A DNA stretch of 64,000 nt from Amycolatopsis granulosa. Its GTDB lineage: Bacteria; Actinomycetota; Actinomycetes; Mycobacteriales; Pseudonocardiaceae. Where the stretch lies: the NCBI RefSeq assembly GCF_011758745.1, contig NZ_JAANOV010000001.1, forward strand, positions 3,038,001-3,102,000, given 5' to 3'. This document shows positions 44,312 through 52,361 of this stretch, in pieces (the first letter of the stretch is position 1; each line of letters starts with the position of its first letter). The notes below the pieces were generated by a model. That model was not told the origin of the DNA and ran no database searches. It saw only the letters and a program-made list of their open reading frames with translations. The translations under genes and the position numbers were made by a program.

Positions 44312-45070
44312 ATGACTGGCACCATGCGTCCGGAAGAGCTCATGGAGAACGCGGTGGTGGACTCCCACGGCCGCAAGATCGGGAAGGTCGGCACGGTCTA
44401 CGTCGCCGACGACACGCAGCAGCCGGAGTGGGTCACCGTCCGCACCGGGATGTTCGGGCACAAGGAGAGTTTCGTGCCCCTCCAGGGCGCGACGATGCAC
44501 CGCGACGGGCTGCACGTGCAGGTCACCAAGGAAAAGGTCTCCGAGGCGCCGCAGACGGAAGGCGACCGGCACCTGTCCGAGCAGGAGAGCGCCGAGCTGT
44601 ACCGGTTCTACGACATGCCGGCGCCGCGCGGCAGCCAGGAGAACCGCGGCCGGGGTGAACGCACCAAGCCGCAGCAGCCGCAGCAGCAGACGACCCGCGG
44701 CGGCGAGTCGATGACCCGCTCGGAGGAGCGGCTCAACGTCGGTACGGAGCGCGTCGAGACCGGCCGGGTGCGGCTGCGCAAGTACACCGTCACCGAGGAG
44801 CAGCACGTCAAGGTGCCGGTGACGCACGAAGAGGTGCGGGTGGAGCGCGAGCCGATCACCGAAGGCGACCGCACCGGCGCGCGGATCGCCGACGAGGAGC
44901 AGGAGATCACCCTGCACGAGGAGCGGCCGAAGGTGGAGAAGGAGACCGTGCCGGTCGAAAAGGTGCGGCTGGACAAGGAAACCGTCCGCGACGAGCAGAC
45001 CGTCTCCGGCGAGGTGCGCAAGGAGCGCGTCGAGGTGGACGACGACACCAAGCGGCGCAAGAACCGCTGA
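44312..45070 (+). CDS. PRC-barrel and DUF2382 stress-type protein
   Basis: 252 residues. A PRC barrel (about 8-75, VDSHGRKIGKVGTVYVADDTQ) is followed by a Gln/Arg-rich linker and a DUF2382 domain (from ~130: RSEERLNVG, KYTVTEEQHVKVPVTHEEVRVE), made of charged repeats. The family is general in actinobacteria and deinococci and often linked to stress; function not known. It has a strong ribosome binding site (GGAAGGAG) and a hairpin terminator after it. Confidence 0.92.
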   Translation: MTGTMRPEELMENAVVDSHGRKIGKVGTVYVADDTQQPEWVTVRTGMFGHKESFVPLQGATMHRDGLHVQVTKEKVSEAPQTEGDRHLSEQESAELYRFYDMPAPRGSQENRGRGERTKPQQPQQQTTRGGESMTRSEERLNVGTERVETGRVRLRKYTVTEEQHVKVPVTHEEVRVEREPITEGDRTGARIADEEQEITLHEERPKVEKETVPVEKVRLDKETVRDEQTVSGEVRKERVEVDDDTKRRKNR

Positions 45071-45077
45071 CCTGCCC

Positions 45078-45110
45078 CCCGATGTGGCGTCGCGCGGACG
45101 CCACATCGGG
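45078..45110. terminator. Hairpin terminator between convergent genes
   Basis: A perfect 14-base arm pair (45078-45091 and 45097-45110, CCCGATGTGGCGTC and its complement) flanks a five-base loop. It sits between the convergent PRC-barrel and SDR genes and lacks a T-tract. Confidence 0.75.
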
Positions 45111-45118
45111 CACGCCGG

Positions 45119-45934
45119 TCACGCGAACCGGGTGTCGAGGGAGATCGCCTCCCAGCGGTCGAGGTCAGCGAGCTGAGCGGTGAGCTTTTCGCGGATGCGG
45201 GTGACCGCCTCCGGTCCCAGCGGCAGCCGCAGCGGCGAATCCACGTCCCGCACCGCCCGGATGATCGCCTCCGCGGCGCGCGCCGGGTCGTTCGGCTGCT
45301 TGCCGTCCTGCTCGGCGAACCGCGCTCGCAGCGCACCGGCCGGTGTCCCGGCGTAGTCGTCGATCGGGTCGGCGTAGCGCATCGAGCGGCCCGCGAAGTC
45401 CGTGCGGAACGGGCCGGGTTCCACGATCGTGACCCGGATGCCCAGTGGCGCGACCTCACCAGCGAGCGCCTCGGACATCCCTTCCAGCGCGAACTTCGAG
45501 GTCGCGTACGCCGTGTGGCCGGGGTTGCCGACCACCCCGCCCACCGACGAGAGCTGCACGATGTGTCCGGAGCGCCGTGCCCGCATGTGCGGCAGCACCG
45601 CCCGCGTCACCGCCGCCGCGCCGAAGACGTTCGTCTCCAGCACGGCGCGGAACTGCTCTTCCGACAGTTCCTCCAGCGCGCCGACCAGCCCGTGCCCGGC
45701 GTTGTTCACCAGGACGTCGATCCGGCCGAACTCGGCCACCGCGGTGTCCACCGCCGCGTCGATCGACGCCCGGTCGGTGACGTCCAGCCGCACCGGTGAA
45801 CCCAGCCCGGCCACGGCGCCGGCGTCCCGCGCGGTCGCCACCACCCGGTCACCCCGGTCGAGCACCGCTTCGGCGAGCACCCGCCCGAACCCGCTGCTCG
45901 CCCCCGTGATCATCCAGACCTGATAGTTTGACAT
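45119..45934 (-). CDS. Short-chain dehydrogenase, likely target of the adjacent MarR regulator
   Basis: 271-residue classical SDR: ITGASSGFGRVLAEA (cofactor), NNAGHGLVGAL, catalytic Ser in LSSVGG, and YATSKFALEG (Tyr and Lys). It has the GFG variant typical of this common oxidoreductase group. The ATG at 45934 lies in the spacer of a perfect palindrome (45922-45949), so the divergent MarR protein probably represses it. A TAGTTT -10 element (45942-45947, minus strand) is seven bases before the ATG. The reading frame stays open upstream, but this is only the antisense of the next genes. Substrate unknown. Confidence 0.92.
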   Translation of the reverse strand: MSNYQVWMITGASSGFGRVLAEAVLDRGDRVVATARDAGAVAGLGSPVRLDVTDRASIDAAVDTAVAEFGRIDVLVNNAGHGLVGALEELSEEQFRAVLETNVFGAAAVTRAVLPHMRARRSGHIVQLSSVGGVVGNPGHTAYATSKFALEGMSEALAGEVAPLGIRVTIVEPGPFRTDFAGRSMRYADPIDDYAGTPAGALRARFAEQDGKQPNDPARAAEAIIRAVRDVDSPLRLPLGPEAVTRIREKLTAQLADLDRWEAISLDTRFA

Positions 45935-45949
45935 GCAAGTCAAACTATC
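45922..45949. promoter_or_regulatory. Perfect palindromic operator (11-base arms) between SDR and MarR genes
   Basis: GATAGTTTGAC (45922-45932) and GTCAAACTATC (45939-45949) are exact reverse complements with a six-base spacer. The palindrome covers the -10 of the SDR gene (TAGTTT), its ATG, and the -10-like TATCTT of marR (45946-45951). Such placement gives steric repression of both genes, as for MarR systems. Confidence 0.85.
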
Positions 45950-45970
45950 TTGAGCATCAAGGGGTGTCGA

Positions 45971-46477
45971 GTGGATTCGGTGACCGCGGAGCTGAGCGGG
46001 TGGATCGCGCAGATGCCCGGCGACGTCGACCCGGGTGTCGAGGGGGCACGGCAGCGGATCGGCCGGCTGTCGCGGCAGTTCGCGCGAGTGCTGGACCGGG
46101 CGGCGGCCGAGCACGGCATGACGGTTGGCGACTGGGAGGCGCTGTCGGTCCTGCGCCGGACCAGCCCGGTGTGCACCCCGAAACAGCTGGCCGCGGCGTT
46201 GAACCTGACTTCGGGCACGGTCAGCGTGCGGCTCGACCGGCTGATGCGCGCCGGGCTGGTCGAGCAGGTCGCCGCCGCCGACGGCCGCAGCCGCCCGGTG
46301 CGGCTCACCCGGAAGGGTCACGCCCGCTGGCGTGCCGCGACGGCCGCCCGCACCCGCTACGAGCGGGAGCTGTTCGACGGCGTGGACCTCGCCGCCCTGA
46401 ACTCGCTGCTGGCGCAGCTCCTGGCTCGCTTCGAGACCGAGTTCGGCCTCGTCTCCGGGCACGACCAGGTGGGGTAG
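45971..46477 (+). CDS. MarR-family transcriptional regulator
   Basis: 168-residue winged-helix protein. The recognition helix region is CTPKQLAAALNLTSGTVSVRLDRLMRAGLVEQVAAADGRSRPVRLTRKG-like, with the wing DGRSRPVRLT. The N-terminus (TAELSGWIAQMPGD) and C-terminal helices form the dimer interface. The GTG at 45971 has an AAGGGG ribosome binding site; 45980 is an alternative. It likely binds the palindrome 22 bases upstream and represses itself and the SDR gene. Effector unknown. Confidence 0.93.
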   Translation: MDSVTAELSGWIAQMPGDVDPGVEGARQRIGRLSRQFARVLDRAAAEHGMTVGDWEALSVLRRTSPVCTPKQLAAALNLTSGTVSVRLDRLMRAGLVEQVAAADGRSRPVRLTRKGHARWRAATAARTRYERELFDGVDLAALNSLLAQLLARFETEFGLVSGHDQVG

Positions 46478-46485
46478 CGGACCCC

Positions 46486-47391
46486 TCAGCCGGTGACGAA
46501 CCCGGCGATGACGCGGCCCAGTTCCGCGCCCTGGTCCTCCTGCAGGAAGTGCCCGGCGTTCGCCAGGGTCCGGTGGTCCTGACCCGCGGCGCCTCTCATG
46601 GCGCGTTGCAGAACCGGCGCCATCGGGCCCGTGATGGGGTCGCTGTCGCCGAACGCGCACAGGAACGGGATGTCCAGTTCGGACAGTGTGGCCCAGGCAC
46701 GGCGGTTCGCCTCGCTCGCCGGGTCGTCCGGCCGCGTCGGCACGAGCCCGGGCATCGCGCGTGGACCGGCCTTGTACAGCTCGTTCGGGAACGGCGCGTC
46801 GTACGCGGCCCGCTCCGCCTCGCTCAGCGTGGTCCGGCAACCGGACTGCACGAAACGGCCGATGTCGAGCACCGGCGCTTTCCGGACCGCGTCGTGGAAG
46901 GCCCACCATTCGCGTGGCATGTCCTGGTCGCCGGTGGGCAGTCCGGTGTTGGCCGCGACCACGCGCGCGAACCGGTCCGGGTTCTCCGCGACCACGCGCA
47001 ACCCGATCAGGCCGCCCCAGTCCTGCCCGACCAGGGTGATGTCCCGCAGGTCGAGCGCGTCGAGGGCGAACGCGCGGATCCACTCGACGTGCCGCGCATA
47101 GGTGTGGTCGGCGACGTCGACGGGCTTGTCGGAGCGGCCGAAGCCGATCAGGTCCGGTGCGATCGCCCGGATGCCGGCGGCGGCCAGCACGGGCAGCACC
47201 TTGCGGTAGAGGAACGACCAGCTGGGCTCGCCGTGCAGGAGCAGCACGACGGGGCCGTCGAACGGGCCGGCCTCGACGTAGGAGATCCGGACGATGCCGT
47301 CGTGCTCGCTCTCCAGGTCGGCGTAGAGCGGCGGGTGGTCGAAGTCGGGGAGGTCGGTGAACCGGTCTTCGGGAGTCCTCAGCAGGCGCAC
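46486..47391 (-). CDS. Haloalkane dehalogenase-like alpha/beta hydrolase
   Basis: 301 residues. The oxyanion motif is LLHGEPSW (about 52-58), the nucleophile elbow VGQDWGG with Asp124 and the halide-binding Trp125 next to it, the acid in FGDSDP, and the His in NAGHFLQED. An Asp nucleophile followed by Trp is the haloalkane dehalogenase signature (DhlA/DhmA branch). Real substrates may be other halogenated or epoxide compounds. A TAGGGT -10 (47398-47403, minus strand) lies six bases before the GTG at 47391. Confidence 0.88.
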   Translation of the reverse strand: MRLLRTPEDRFTDLPDFDHPPLYADLESEHDGIVRISYVEAGPFDGPVVLLLHGEPSWSFLYRKVLPVLAAAGIRAIAPDLIGFGRSDKPVDVADHTYARHVEWIRAFALDALDLRDITLVGQDWGGLIGLRVVAENPDRFARVVAANTGLPTGDQDMPREWWAFHDAVRKAPVLDIGRFVQSGCRTTLSEAERAAYDAPFPNELYKAGPRAMPGLVPTRPDDPASEANRRAWATLSELDIPFLCAFGDSDPITGPMAPVLQRAMRGAAGQDHRTLANAGHFLQEDQGAELGRVIAGFVTG

Positions 47392-47414
47392 ACACCCACC
47401 CTAGGGGCTCGCCG

Positions 47415-47867
47415 TCAGCTGATCGAGACCGCGACGACGAGGCCGAGCGCCAGGTGCGCGGCCGCAACCACGATGCTGGCCGGGGCGAACACCTCGCTCT
47501 CGATCGTGCCGCGCACGTCGATCCGGGTCGACCATTCCAGCAGCCGCACCGCGAGCACCTGCACCACGATGCCGAGCAGGCCGTAAACCAGCGACGTGAC
47601 CAGGCCCTCGGTCAGGTCGCTGGCCGAGTTGAAGATCGCGACGACCACGATGAACGCCATCGACAGCATCCCGGACGCGGTGACGACCACCGCGTTCGGG
47701 AGCCCGCGCCGCACCAGGTCGGACAGCTTGCCGGGTGTGGTCCAGTCGATCGCGTAGAAGCCGACCAGCATCAGCAGCAGCCCGATGACGCCGTACAGCA
47801 GGATCGCGCCGATCCCGCGCACGAGATCGGATCCGAACGTGCCGGACAGCGCGAGGGTCGAGGTCAC
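47415..47867 (-). CDS. DUF350 membrane protein (YjfL-like)
   Basis: 150 residues with four transmembrane helices, two similar pairs, as in E. coli YjfL. It is the last gene of an operon with a glutathionylspermidine-synthase-like protein (YjfC-like) and a YgiB/YjfM-like protein. The GTG at 47867 has a GGGAG ribosome binding site. Function unknown; the conserved trio suggests a shared envelope role. Confidence 0.88.
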   Translation of the reverse strand: MTSTLALSGTFGSDLVRGIGAILLYGVIGLLLMLVGFYAIDWTTPGKLSDLVRRGLPNAVVVTASGMLSMAFIVVVAIFNSASDLTEGLVTSLVYGLLGIVVQVLAVRLLEWSTRIDVRGTIESEVFAPASIVVAAAHLALGLVVAVSIS

Positions 47868-47910
47868 GGGGTCTCCCAGATCGGTGATGGACTTGCTCGC
47901 GGGTGGTTTA

Positions 47911-49077
47911 TCACGTTTGCGGGATGCGGTGTGGGACGAACGCGGCACCGTCGTCGGTGACGAGACCGGCGGTTTCGCGGATGCCCAGACCGGCCGCGTT
48001 GTCCCCGACGATCCACGCGCCCAGCGCCGGGCGGAACCCGTCGAACTCGGGCAGCGGGTCGAACGCCTGGTAGACGTAGCCTTCGGCGCCGTAGACGCCG
48101 CCCGTCTCGGTCTCGTACCCGGGCGCGACGATCTGCACGTTCGCGCCCTCGCGGCCCAGCTTCGGCTTGCGCACGTACTCGGTGAGGATGCCGGGCTGGT
48201 CGGCGAACGCGGGCAGCAGGTTCGGGTGGCCCGGGTAGTTCTCCCAGAGGATCGCCAGCAGCGTCTTGTTGGACAGCAGCATCTTCCACAGCGGCTCGAT
48301 CCACAGCGTCCGCGGCAGCGACTCGGCGGCGAAGCGGCCGAACTCCTCCTCGACCACCCATTCCCACGGGTAGAGCTTGACCACGGTGTTCATCGGCGCC
48401 TCTTCGAGGTCGACGAACCGGTGGAGCACCGGGTCCCAGCCGATCTCCTCGATCGCCAGCCCCACCGTGTCCAGGCCGGCCTCGGCGGCGGTCTCCTGCA
48501 GGTAGGACGTCGTGATGTGGTCCTCGCCGGTGGGGTCGGCGCTGGACCAGGTGAAGTACAGCTCGTTGGTGGGCAGCTGCCCGCGGATCTCCTGCCAGCG
48601 TTCGACCAGCCGCTCGTGCACCGAGTTCCACTGGTCGTCGTCCGGGAACACCGCGGTCTTCCAGTGCCACTGCAACACCGACGCCTCGAGCAGCGAGGTC
48701 GGCGTGTCGGCGTTGTACTCGAGCAGCTTCGCCGGGCCGCGGCCGTCGTAGCGCAGGTCGAAGCGGCCGTAGACGTGCGGGTCGCGGCGCTTCCACGACT
48801 CCGCGATGTGCGGCCACACCCATTCCGGGATGCCGAACTCGCGGTAGCGCTCGGTCAGCACCACGTTGTCGACGGCCTCCAGGCACATCGAGTGCAGCAG
48901 CTCGACGTCGGCCTCCAGGCTGAGCACCTCGTCCATCTCCAGGACGTAGTGCACCGACTCGTCCCAGTACGGCCGCTCGTGGCCGGAGCCGTAGCGGGCC
49001 GGGGTGCCGAACACCAGGCCCTGCTCCTCGACGATGCGCTGCCAGTCCCGCCGCGGCTGGGCGGTCCCCCTTCGCAC
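47911..49077 (-). CDS. Glutathionylspermidine synthase-family ATP-grasp protein (YjfC/YgiC-like)
   Basis: 388 residues of the C-terminal synthetase-type ATP-grasp fold, without the amidase half of E. coli Gss. RFDLRYDGRGPAKLLEYNADTPTSLLEAS holds the family motif (shortened: YDG..P.LLEYNADTPT), with TLWIEPLWKMLLSNKTLLAILWE and RKPKLGREGANVQI farther on. It should join an amine to a carboxyl group with ATP, but the peptide or amine partner is unknown; actinobacteria do not make glutathione. The GTG start directly follows the stop of the preceding gene (TAGGTG). Confidence 0.9.
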   Translation of the reverse strand: MRRGTAQPRRDWQRIVEEQGLVFGTPARYGSGHERPYWDESVHYVLEMDEVLSLEADVELLHSMCLEAVDNVVLTERYREFGIPEWVWPHIAESWKRRDPHVYGRFDLRYDGRGPAKLLEYNADTPTSLLEASVLQWHWKTAVFPDDDQWNSVHERLVERWQEIRGQLPTNELYFTWSSADPTGEDHITTSYLQETAAEAGLDTVGLAIEEIGWDPVLHRFVDLEEAPMNTVVKLYPWEWVVEEEFGRFAAESLPRTLWIEPLWKMLLSNKTLLAILWENYPGHPNLLPAFADQPGILTEYVRKPKLGREGANVQIVAPGYETETGGVYGAEGYVYQAFDPLPEFDGFRPALGAWIVGDNAAGLGIRETAGLVTDDGAAFVPHRIPQT

Positions 49078-49698
49078 CTAGGATCCCCCGCTCTTCCCGC
49101 CACCGCCGCTGGTCTTGCCGCTGATGCCGAAACCGCCGCGCTGGACGGTCTTGCCGGAGCTGGTCTTGACCGTGGTGTTGCCGGACGGCTTGGTGTAGGT
49201 GCCGCCGGACACGGGCTGGCCGATCGCGCCGGTGCCGCCGTAGTTGTAGCGGTACTGCCGGTAACCGCCGCCGTTGGGGAGCGGGATGAACCAGAACCCG
49301 GTGGCCGAGTTGTAGTACCCGCCGTGGCTGGTGGCGTAGCTGTCGTCGCAGTACTCGTCGGGCTGGACCGTGTTGCCGCCGTCGGTGCAGACGGCGTTGA
49401 CCGTCTCCCCGGTGCCCGCGACGTACCAGGTCGCCACCACGGCGACCAGGCCGACCGTCACGCCACTGCCGATCAGCACCTTGCGGCGCGTGGCGGCCTT
49501 GCGCGTCGCCTCGGCGTGCGCCTGCTTCGCGGCGGCCACCCTGCGGTCGTGTTCCTCCTCCGCCTTGCGCCGAGCGCGTTGCTCGGCCAGCGTCGGTTCG
49601 CGTGGTGTGGTCGTCGACGGGTCCTGGAACCGCATCGAGCCACGCGGGGGCTGTTCTTCCGGGGGCTCTGCGGCGCCCGGCGCACCGTCTTCTGTCAT
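49078..49698 (-). CDS. Membrane-anchored protein with C-terminal RGGFG tail (YgiB/DUF1190-like)
   Basis: 206 residues: charged, coiled N-terminus (~20-75), one transmembrane helix (VLIGSGVTVGLVAVVATWYVA, shortened: about 75-95), then an external part with CTDGGNTVQPDEYC, SATGFWFIPLPNGGG and YRQYRYNYGG, ending in VQRGGFGISGK and a Gly/Ser tail. E. coli YgiB/YjfM also shows a FWMPL stretch and a TRGGFG tail, and its genes too sit next to an ATP-grasp ligase. The tail may be modified by the neighbouring ligase (inference). A TAGGGT -10 lies seven bases before the ATG at 49698. Confidence 0.8.
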   Translation of the reverse strand: MTEDGAPGAAEPPEEQPPRGSMRFQDPSTTTPREPTLAEQRARRKAEEEHDRRVAAAKQAHAEATRKAATRRKVLIGSGVTVGLVAVVATWYVAGTGETVNAVCTDGGNTVQPDEYCDDSYATSHGGYYNSATGFWFIPLPNGGGYRQYRYNYGGTGAIGQPVSGGTYTKPSGNTTVKTSSGKTVQRGGFGISGKTSGGGGKSGGS

Positions 49699-49705
49699 CG
49701 CGCTA

Positions 49706-49711
49706 ACCCTA
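49706..49711 (-). promoter_or_regulatory. -10 element (TAGGGT) for the YgiB-like operon
   Basis: On the minus strand TAGGGT ends seven bases before the ATG at 49698, giving a leaderless start of the three-gene operon. Confidence 0.5.
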
Positions 49712-49760
49712 ACCACCCGAGGGGTGTCCCGTCCCGCAGACGCAGGCATTATGGGACCCG

Positions 49761-50693
49761 ATGCTGGGACATGGAGTGGAAAAGATCACGCTGCGCACCC
49801 GCCTGATCATGGCGGGTGCGTTTCTGGGCGCGATCCTGGCGCTGTCGCTCAACGTCGCCTTCTCGTGGGGCGGCCCGGTCAGCGGCGGCGGGAAGCCCGA
49901 CGAGTCCCCGGCGGCGAAGGCGGCGTTCACCGCGGCGCCCGGCAGTTGCGTCACCTGGACCGTCCCGGACATCTCGGACATCCGCGTCGTCCCGTGCGCC
50001 CAGCCGCACCTGTACGAGGTGACGGGAGTGGTGAACATCGGCGACAAGTACCCGCCGAACGCGCCCGCGCCGACGGTGGACCAGTGGCGGGACATCGCGC
50101 TGGAGCGGTGCACCGCCGGGGTGGAGAGCTACCTGCACCAGCCCCTCGACCCGTTCGGCCGGTTCACGGTGAGCGCGTTGCGCCCGGGCAACGACGAATG
50201 GGCCGACGGCCACCGCGAGATGCGATGCGTGCTGCAGTGGGCCGCGCCGGGCGGCAAGCTGGAGCCGATCACCGGCGCGGCGGCGGGCCAGTCGCAGTCG
50301 GCGGTGTGGGAGCCCGGCACCTGCCTGGCGCTGGCCGACAAGACGGTCGGCAACCCGATCGACTGCACCCAGCCGCACTCGTACGAGATCGTCGCGACGC
50401 TGGACCTGAAGACGAAGTTCACCGGTGGCTACCCACCCCAGTCCGACCAGAAGACCTGGCTGGACACCGAGTGCAACAAGGCGGTTCAGGACTACGCGGG
50501 ACAGATCGACCTGGCCGCGCAGAAGCTGATCCTCACCTGGGACACCCGGGAGCAGGAGAGCTGGGCCGCCGGGTCGACGCTGGTGAACTGCAAGGTCGGC
50601 GCGAAGCTCCCGGACGCGAGCGGCCTCGCGCCGGTGACCGGCAGCATCCGCAAGGCGGGCACGCCCGCCCCGTCGTCGCGCCCGGGCGGGTAG
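49761..50693 (+). CDS. Septum formation-family membrane protein (Rv3835-like)
   Basis: 310 residues: short cytoplasmic start, one transmembrane helix (about 15-38), then two repeated external units, each with a C-x-C-like pattern around GSCVTWTVPD ... VPCAQPHLYEVTG and GTCLALADK ... IDCTQPHSYEIVA. The repeated C..C(A/T)QPH motif is the septum-formation domain signature. It matches the position of Rv3835 near serS. The role in division is inferred from the family name only. Confidence 0.88.
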   Translation: MLGHGVEKITLRTRLIMAGAFLGAILALSLNVAFSWGGPVSGGGKPDESPAAKAAFTAAPGSCVTWTVPDISDIRVVPCAQPHLYEVTGVVNIGDKYPPNAPAPTVDQWRDIALERCTAGVESYLHQPLDPFGRFTVSALRPGNDEWADGHREMRCVLQWAAPGGKLEPITGAAAGQSQSAVWEPGTCLALADKTVGNPIDCTQPHSYEIVATLDLKTKFTGGYPPQSDQKTWLDTECNKAVQDYAGQIDLAAQKLILTWDTREQESWAAGSTLVNCKVGAKLPDASGLAPVTGSIRKAGTPAPSSRPGG

Positions 50694-50697
50694 TGGC

Positions 50698-51048
50698 GTG
50701 CCGGTGGAGATGTCGCGGACCCGGTTCGAGGAACTGGTCGCCGACGCGCTGGACGCGGTGCCGGAGGAACTGGCCGGCGCCATGGACAACGTGGTCGTGC
50801 TGGTGGAGGACCACAACGAGGAGGCGCCGGACATCCTGGGCCTGTACCACGGCGTGGCGCTGACCGAGCGGACCAGCGACTACGGCGGCGTGCTGCCCGA
50901 CCGGATCTCCATCTACCGCACGCCGATCCTGCGGATGTGCGACAGCGAGGAGCAGGTGGTGGAGGAAGTGCTGATCACGGTGGTGCACGAGATCGCCCAC
51001 CACTTCGGCATCGACGACAGCCGGCTGCACGACCTGGGCTGGGGCTGA
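50698..51048 (+). CDS. Minimal zincin metallopeptidase-like protein (Rv3836-like)
   Basis: 116 residues with a complete HExxHxxGxxD zinc site: H97, E98, H101, G104, D107 in VVHEIAHHFGIDDSRL. The protein is small for a peptidase, as is usual for this actinobacterial family (possible zinc-dependent protease 2). The GTG at 50698 follows the upstream stop by four bases, so it is coupled to the septum-formation gene. Substrate unknown. Confidence 0.9.
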   Translation: MPVEMSRTRFEELVADALDAVPEELAGAMDNVVVLVEDHNEEAPDILGLYHGVALTERTSDYGGVLPDRISIYRTPILRMCDSEEQVVEEVLITVVHEIAHHFGIDDSRLHDLGWG

Positions 51049-51149
51049 CCCGGCGGACGCCGTCGGGGATACTGATCAACTCGCTTTTCCTGGCCGGCTC
51101 GTGGCAGCATCGGAAGCACTGGGGAATCGGAACACCACCGAGGGTGATC

Positions 51150-52361
51150 ATGGCGGACCGGCGGCTGACCTGGCTGCTGTCGGCCAATGCGGTGGGCAAC
51201 CTCGCCGACGGCATCGGCAAGGTGGCCTTCCCGCTGCTGGCCGCGACGCTCACGCGCGATCCGGTGCTGATCGGCGCCCTGTCGGCGACCCAGTTCCTGC
51301 CGTGGTTGCTCTTCGGCGTGTTCGCCGGGACCCTCGCCGACCGGGTGGACCGCAGGCACGCGGTGATCCTCGCCAACGCGTCGCGCGCGGTGGTCGTCGG
51401 CCTGACCGCCGTGCTCGTGGTCACCGGGACGGTGTCGATCTGGCTGGTCTACGTCGCCGCGTTGCTGCTGGGCGTGGCGGAGACCGTCGCGGAGAGCGCG
51501 GGCAACGCGATGATCCCCGCGCTGGCCCCGCCGGCCCAGCTGGAGAGCGCGAACAGCAAGTTCCAGGCCGCGGAGATCCTCGGCCAGACGTTCCTCGGCG
51601 GGCCGGTCGGCAGCCTCACCTTCGCGGCGTTCGCCGCGTTCCCGTTCCTGCTGAACTCGGCGGGGTTCGCGATCGCCGCCGCGCTCCTGATCGGGCTGGC
51701 CGGCAGCTTCCGGCCGAAGGCGCCCGCCGAACCGACCCGGTTGCGCACCGATCTGCTCAGCGGGCTGAAGTGGCTGGTCCGCCACCCGGTGCTGGGCCGG
51801 CTGGTGATCATCGCCGGGCTGATCAGCTTCGCGAGCGAGATGGCGCAGGCGCAGCTGGTGCTGTACGCGCTGCAGGACCTGCACCTGAGCGACGCCGCGT
51901 TCGGGTTGTTCACCTTCGTCGGCGGCATCGGCGGACTGCTCGGCGCCGCCGGCGCGGCGCGGCTGGTGCGGCGGGCCGGGCGGCGGCCGGTGCTGGTGGC
52001 CGGCATCTTCGCGGGCGGCCTCGGGTTCGGCGCCATGGGCTTCGTGCACCAGCCGATCGCCTCGGCCGCCCTGTTCGGGCTGTTCGCGGCGGCGGTGGTG
52101 ACGGTGAACGTGGTCCTGGCGACCGCCCGCCACACGCTCGTGCCCAGCGAGCTGCTGGGCCGTGTGCTCGGCGTGTGGCGGACGGTCGTGTGGGGCTCGA
52201 TCCCCCTCGGCGCCCTGGTCGGCGGCGCGTTCACCCAGCTGCTCGGCAGCGCGAGCGCCACGTTCGCGCTGTCCGGCGCCGCGCAGGTCGCGCTGGCCGT
52301 GCTCGCCGCGCTGATGCTGCGGCGGTTCTCGATCGACCGGGAGGCGGTCAGTTCTTCCTGA
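51150..52361 (+). CDS. MFS exporter (EntS/DHA3-like)
   Basis: 403 residues with 12 transmembrane helices. The start LLSANAVGNLADGIGKVAFPLL and ADRVDRRHAVILANASRAVVVG are typical of the DHA3/EntS group of siderophore and drug exporters; RHTLVPSELLGRVLGVWRTVVWGSIPLGALVGG closes the family motif. The ATG at 51150 follows AGGGTG. The stop overlaps the convergent acyl-CoA synthetase gene by 14 bases. Substrate unknown. Confidence 0.9.
   Translation: MADRRLTWLLSANAVGNLADGIGKVAFPLLAATLTRDPVLIGALSATQFLPWLLFGVFAGTLADRVDRRHAVILANASRAVVVGLTAVLVVTGTVSIWLVYVAALLLGVAETVAESAGNAMIPALAPPAQLESANSKFQAAEILGQTFLGGPVGSLTFAAFAAFPFLLNSAGFAIAAALLIGLAGSFRPKAPAEPTRLRTDLLSGLKWLVRHPVLGRLVIIAGLISFASEMAQAQLVLYALQDLHLSDAAFGLFTFVGGIGGLLGAAGAARLVRRAGRRPVLVAGIFAGGLGFGAMGFVHQPIASAALFGLFAAAVVTVNVVLATARHTLVPSELLGRVLGVWRTVVWGSIPLGALVGGAFTQLLGSASATFALSGAAQVALAVLAALMLRRFSIDREAVSSS

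Noticed and set aside
45119-47467. A single open frame covering the dehalogenase-like gene and the SDR, as if a fusion
   Set aside because: The first two-thirds are a wrong-frame reading of the hydrolase and MarR genes; the SDR has its own operator, promoter and ATG at 45934.
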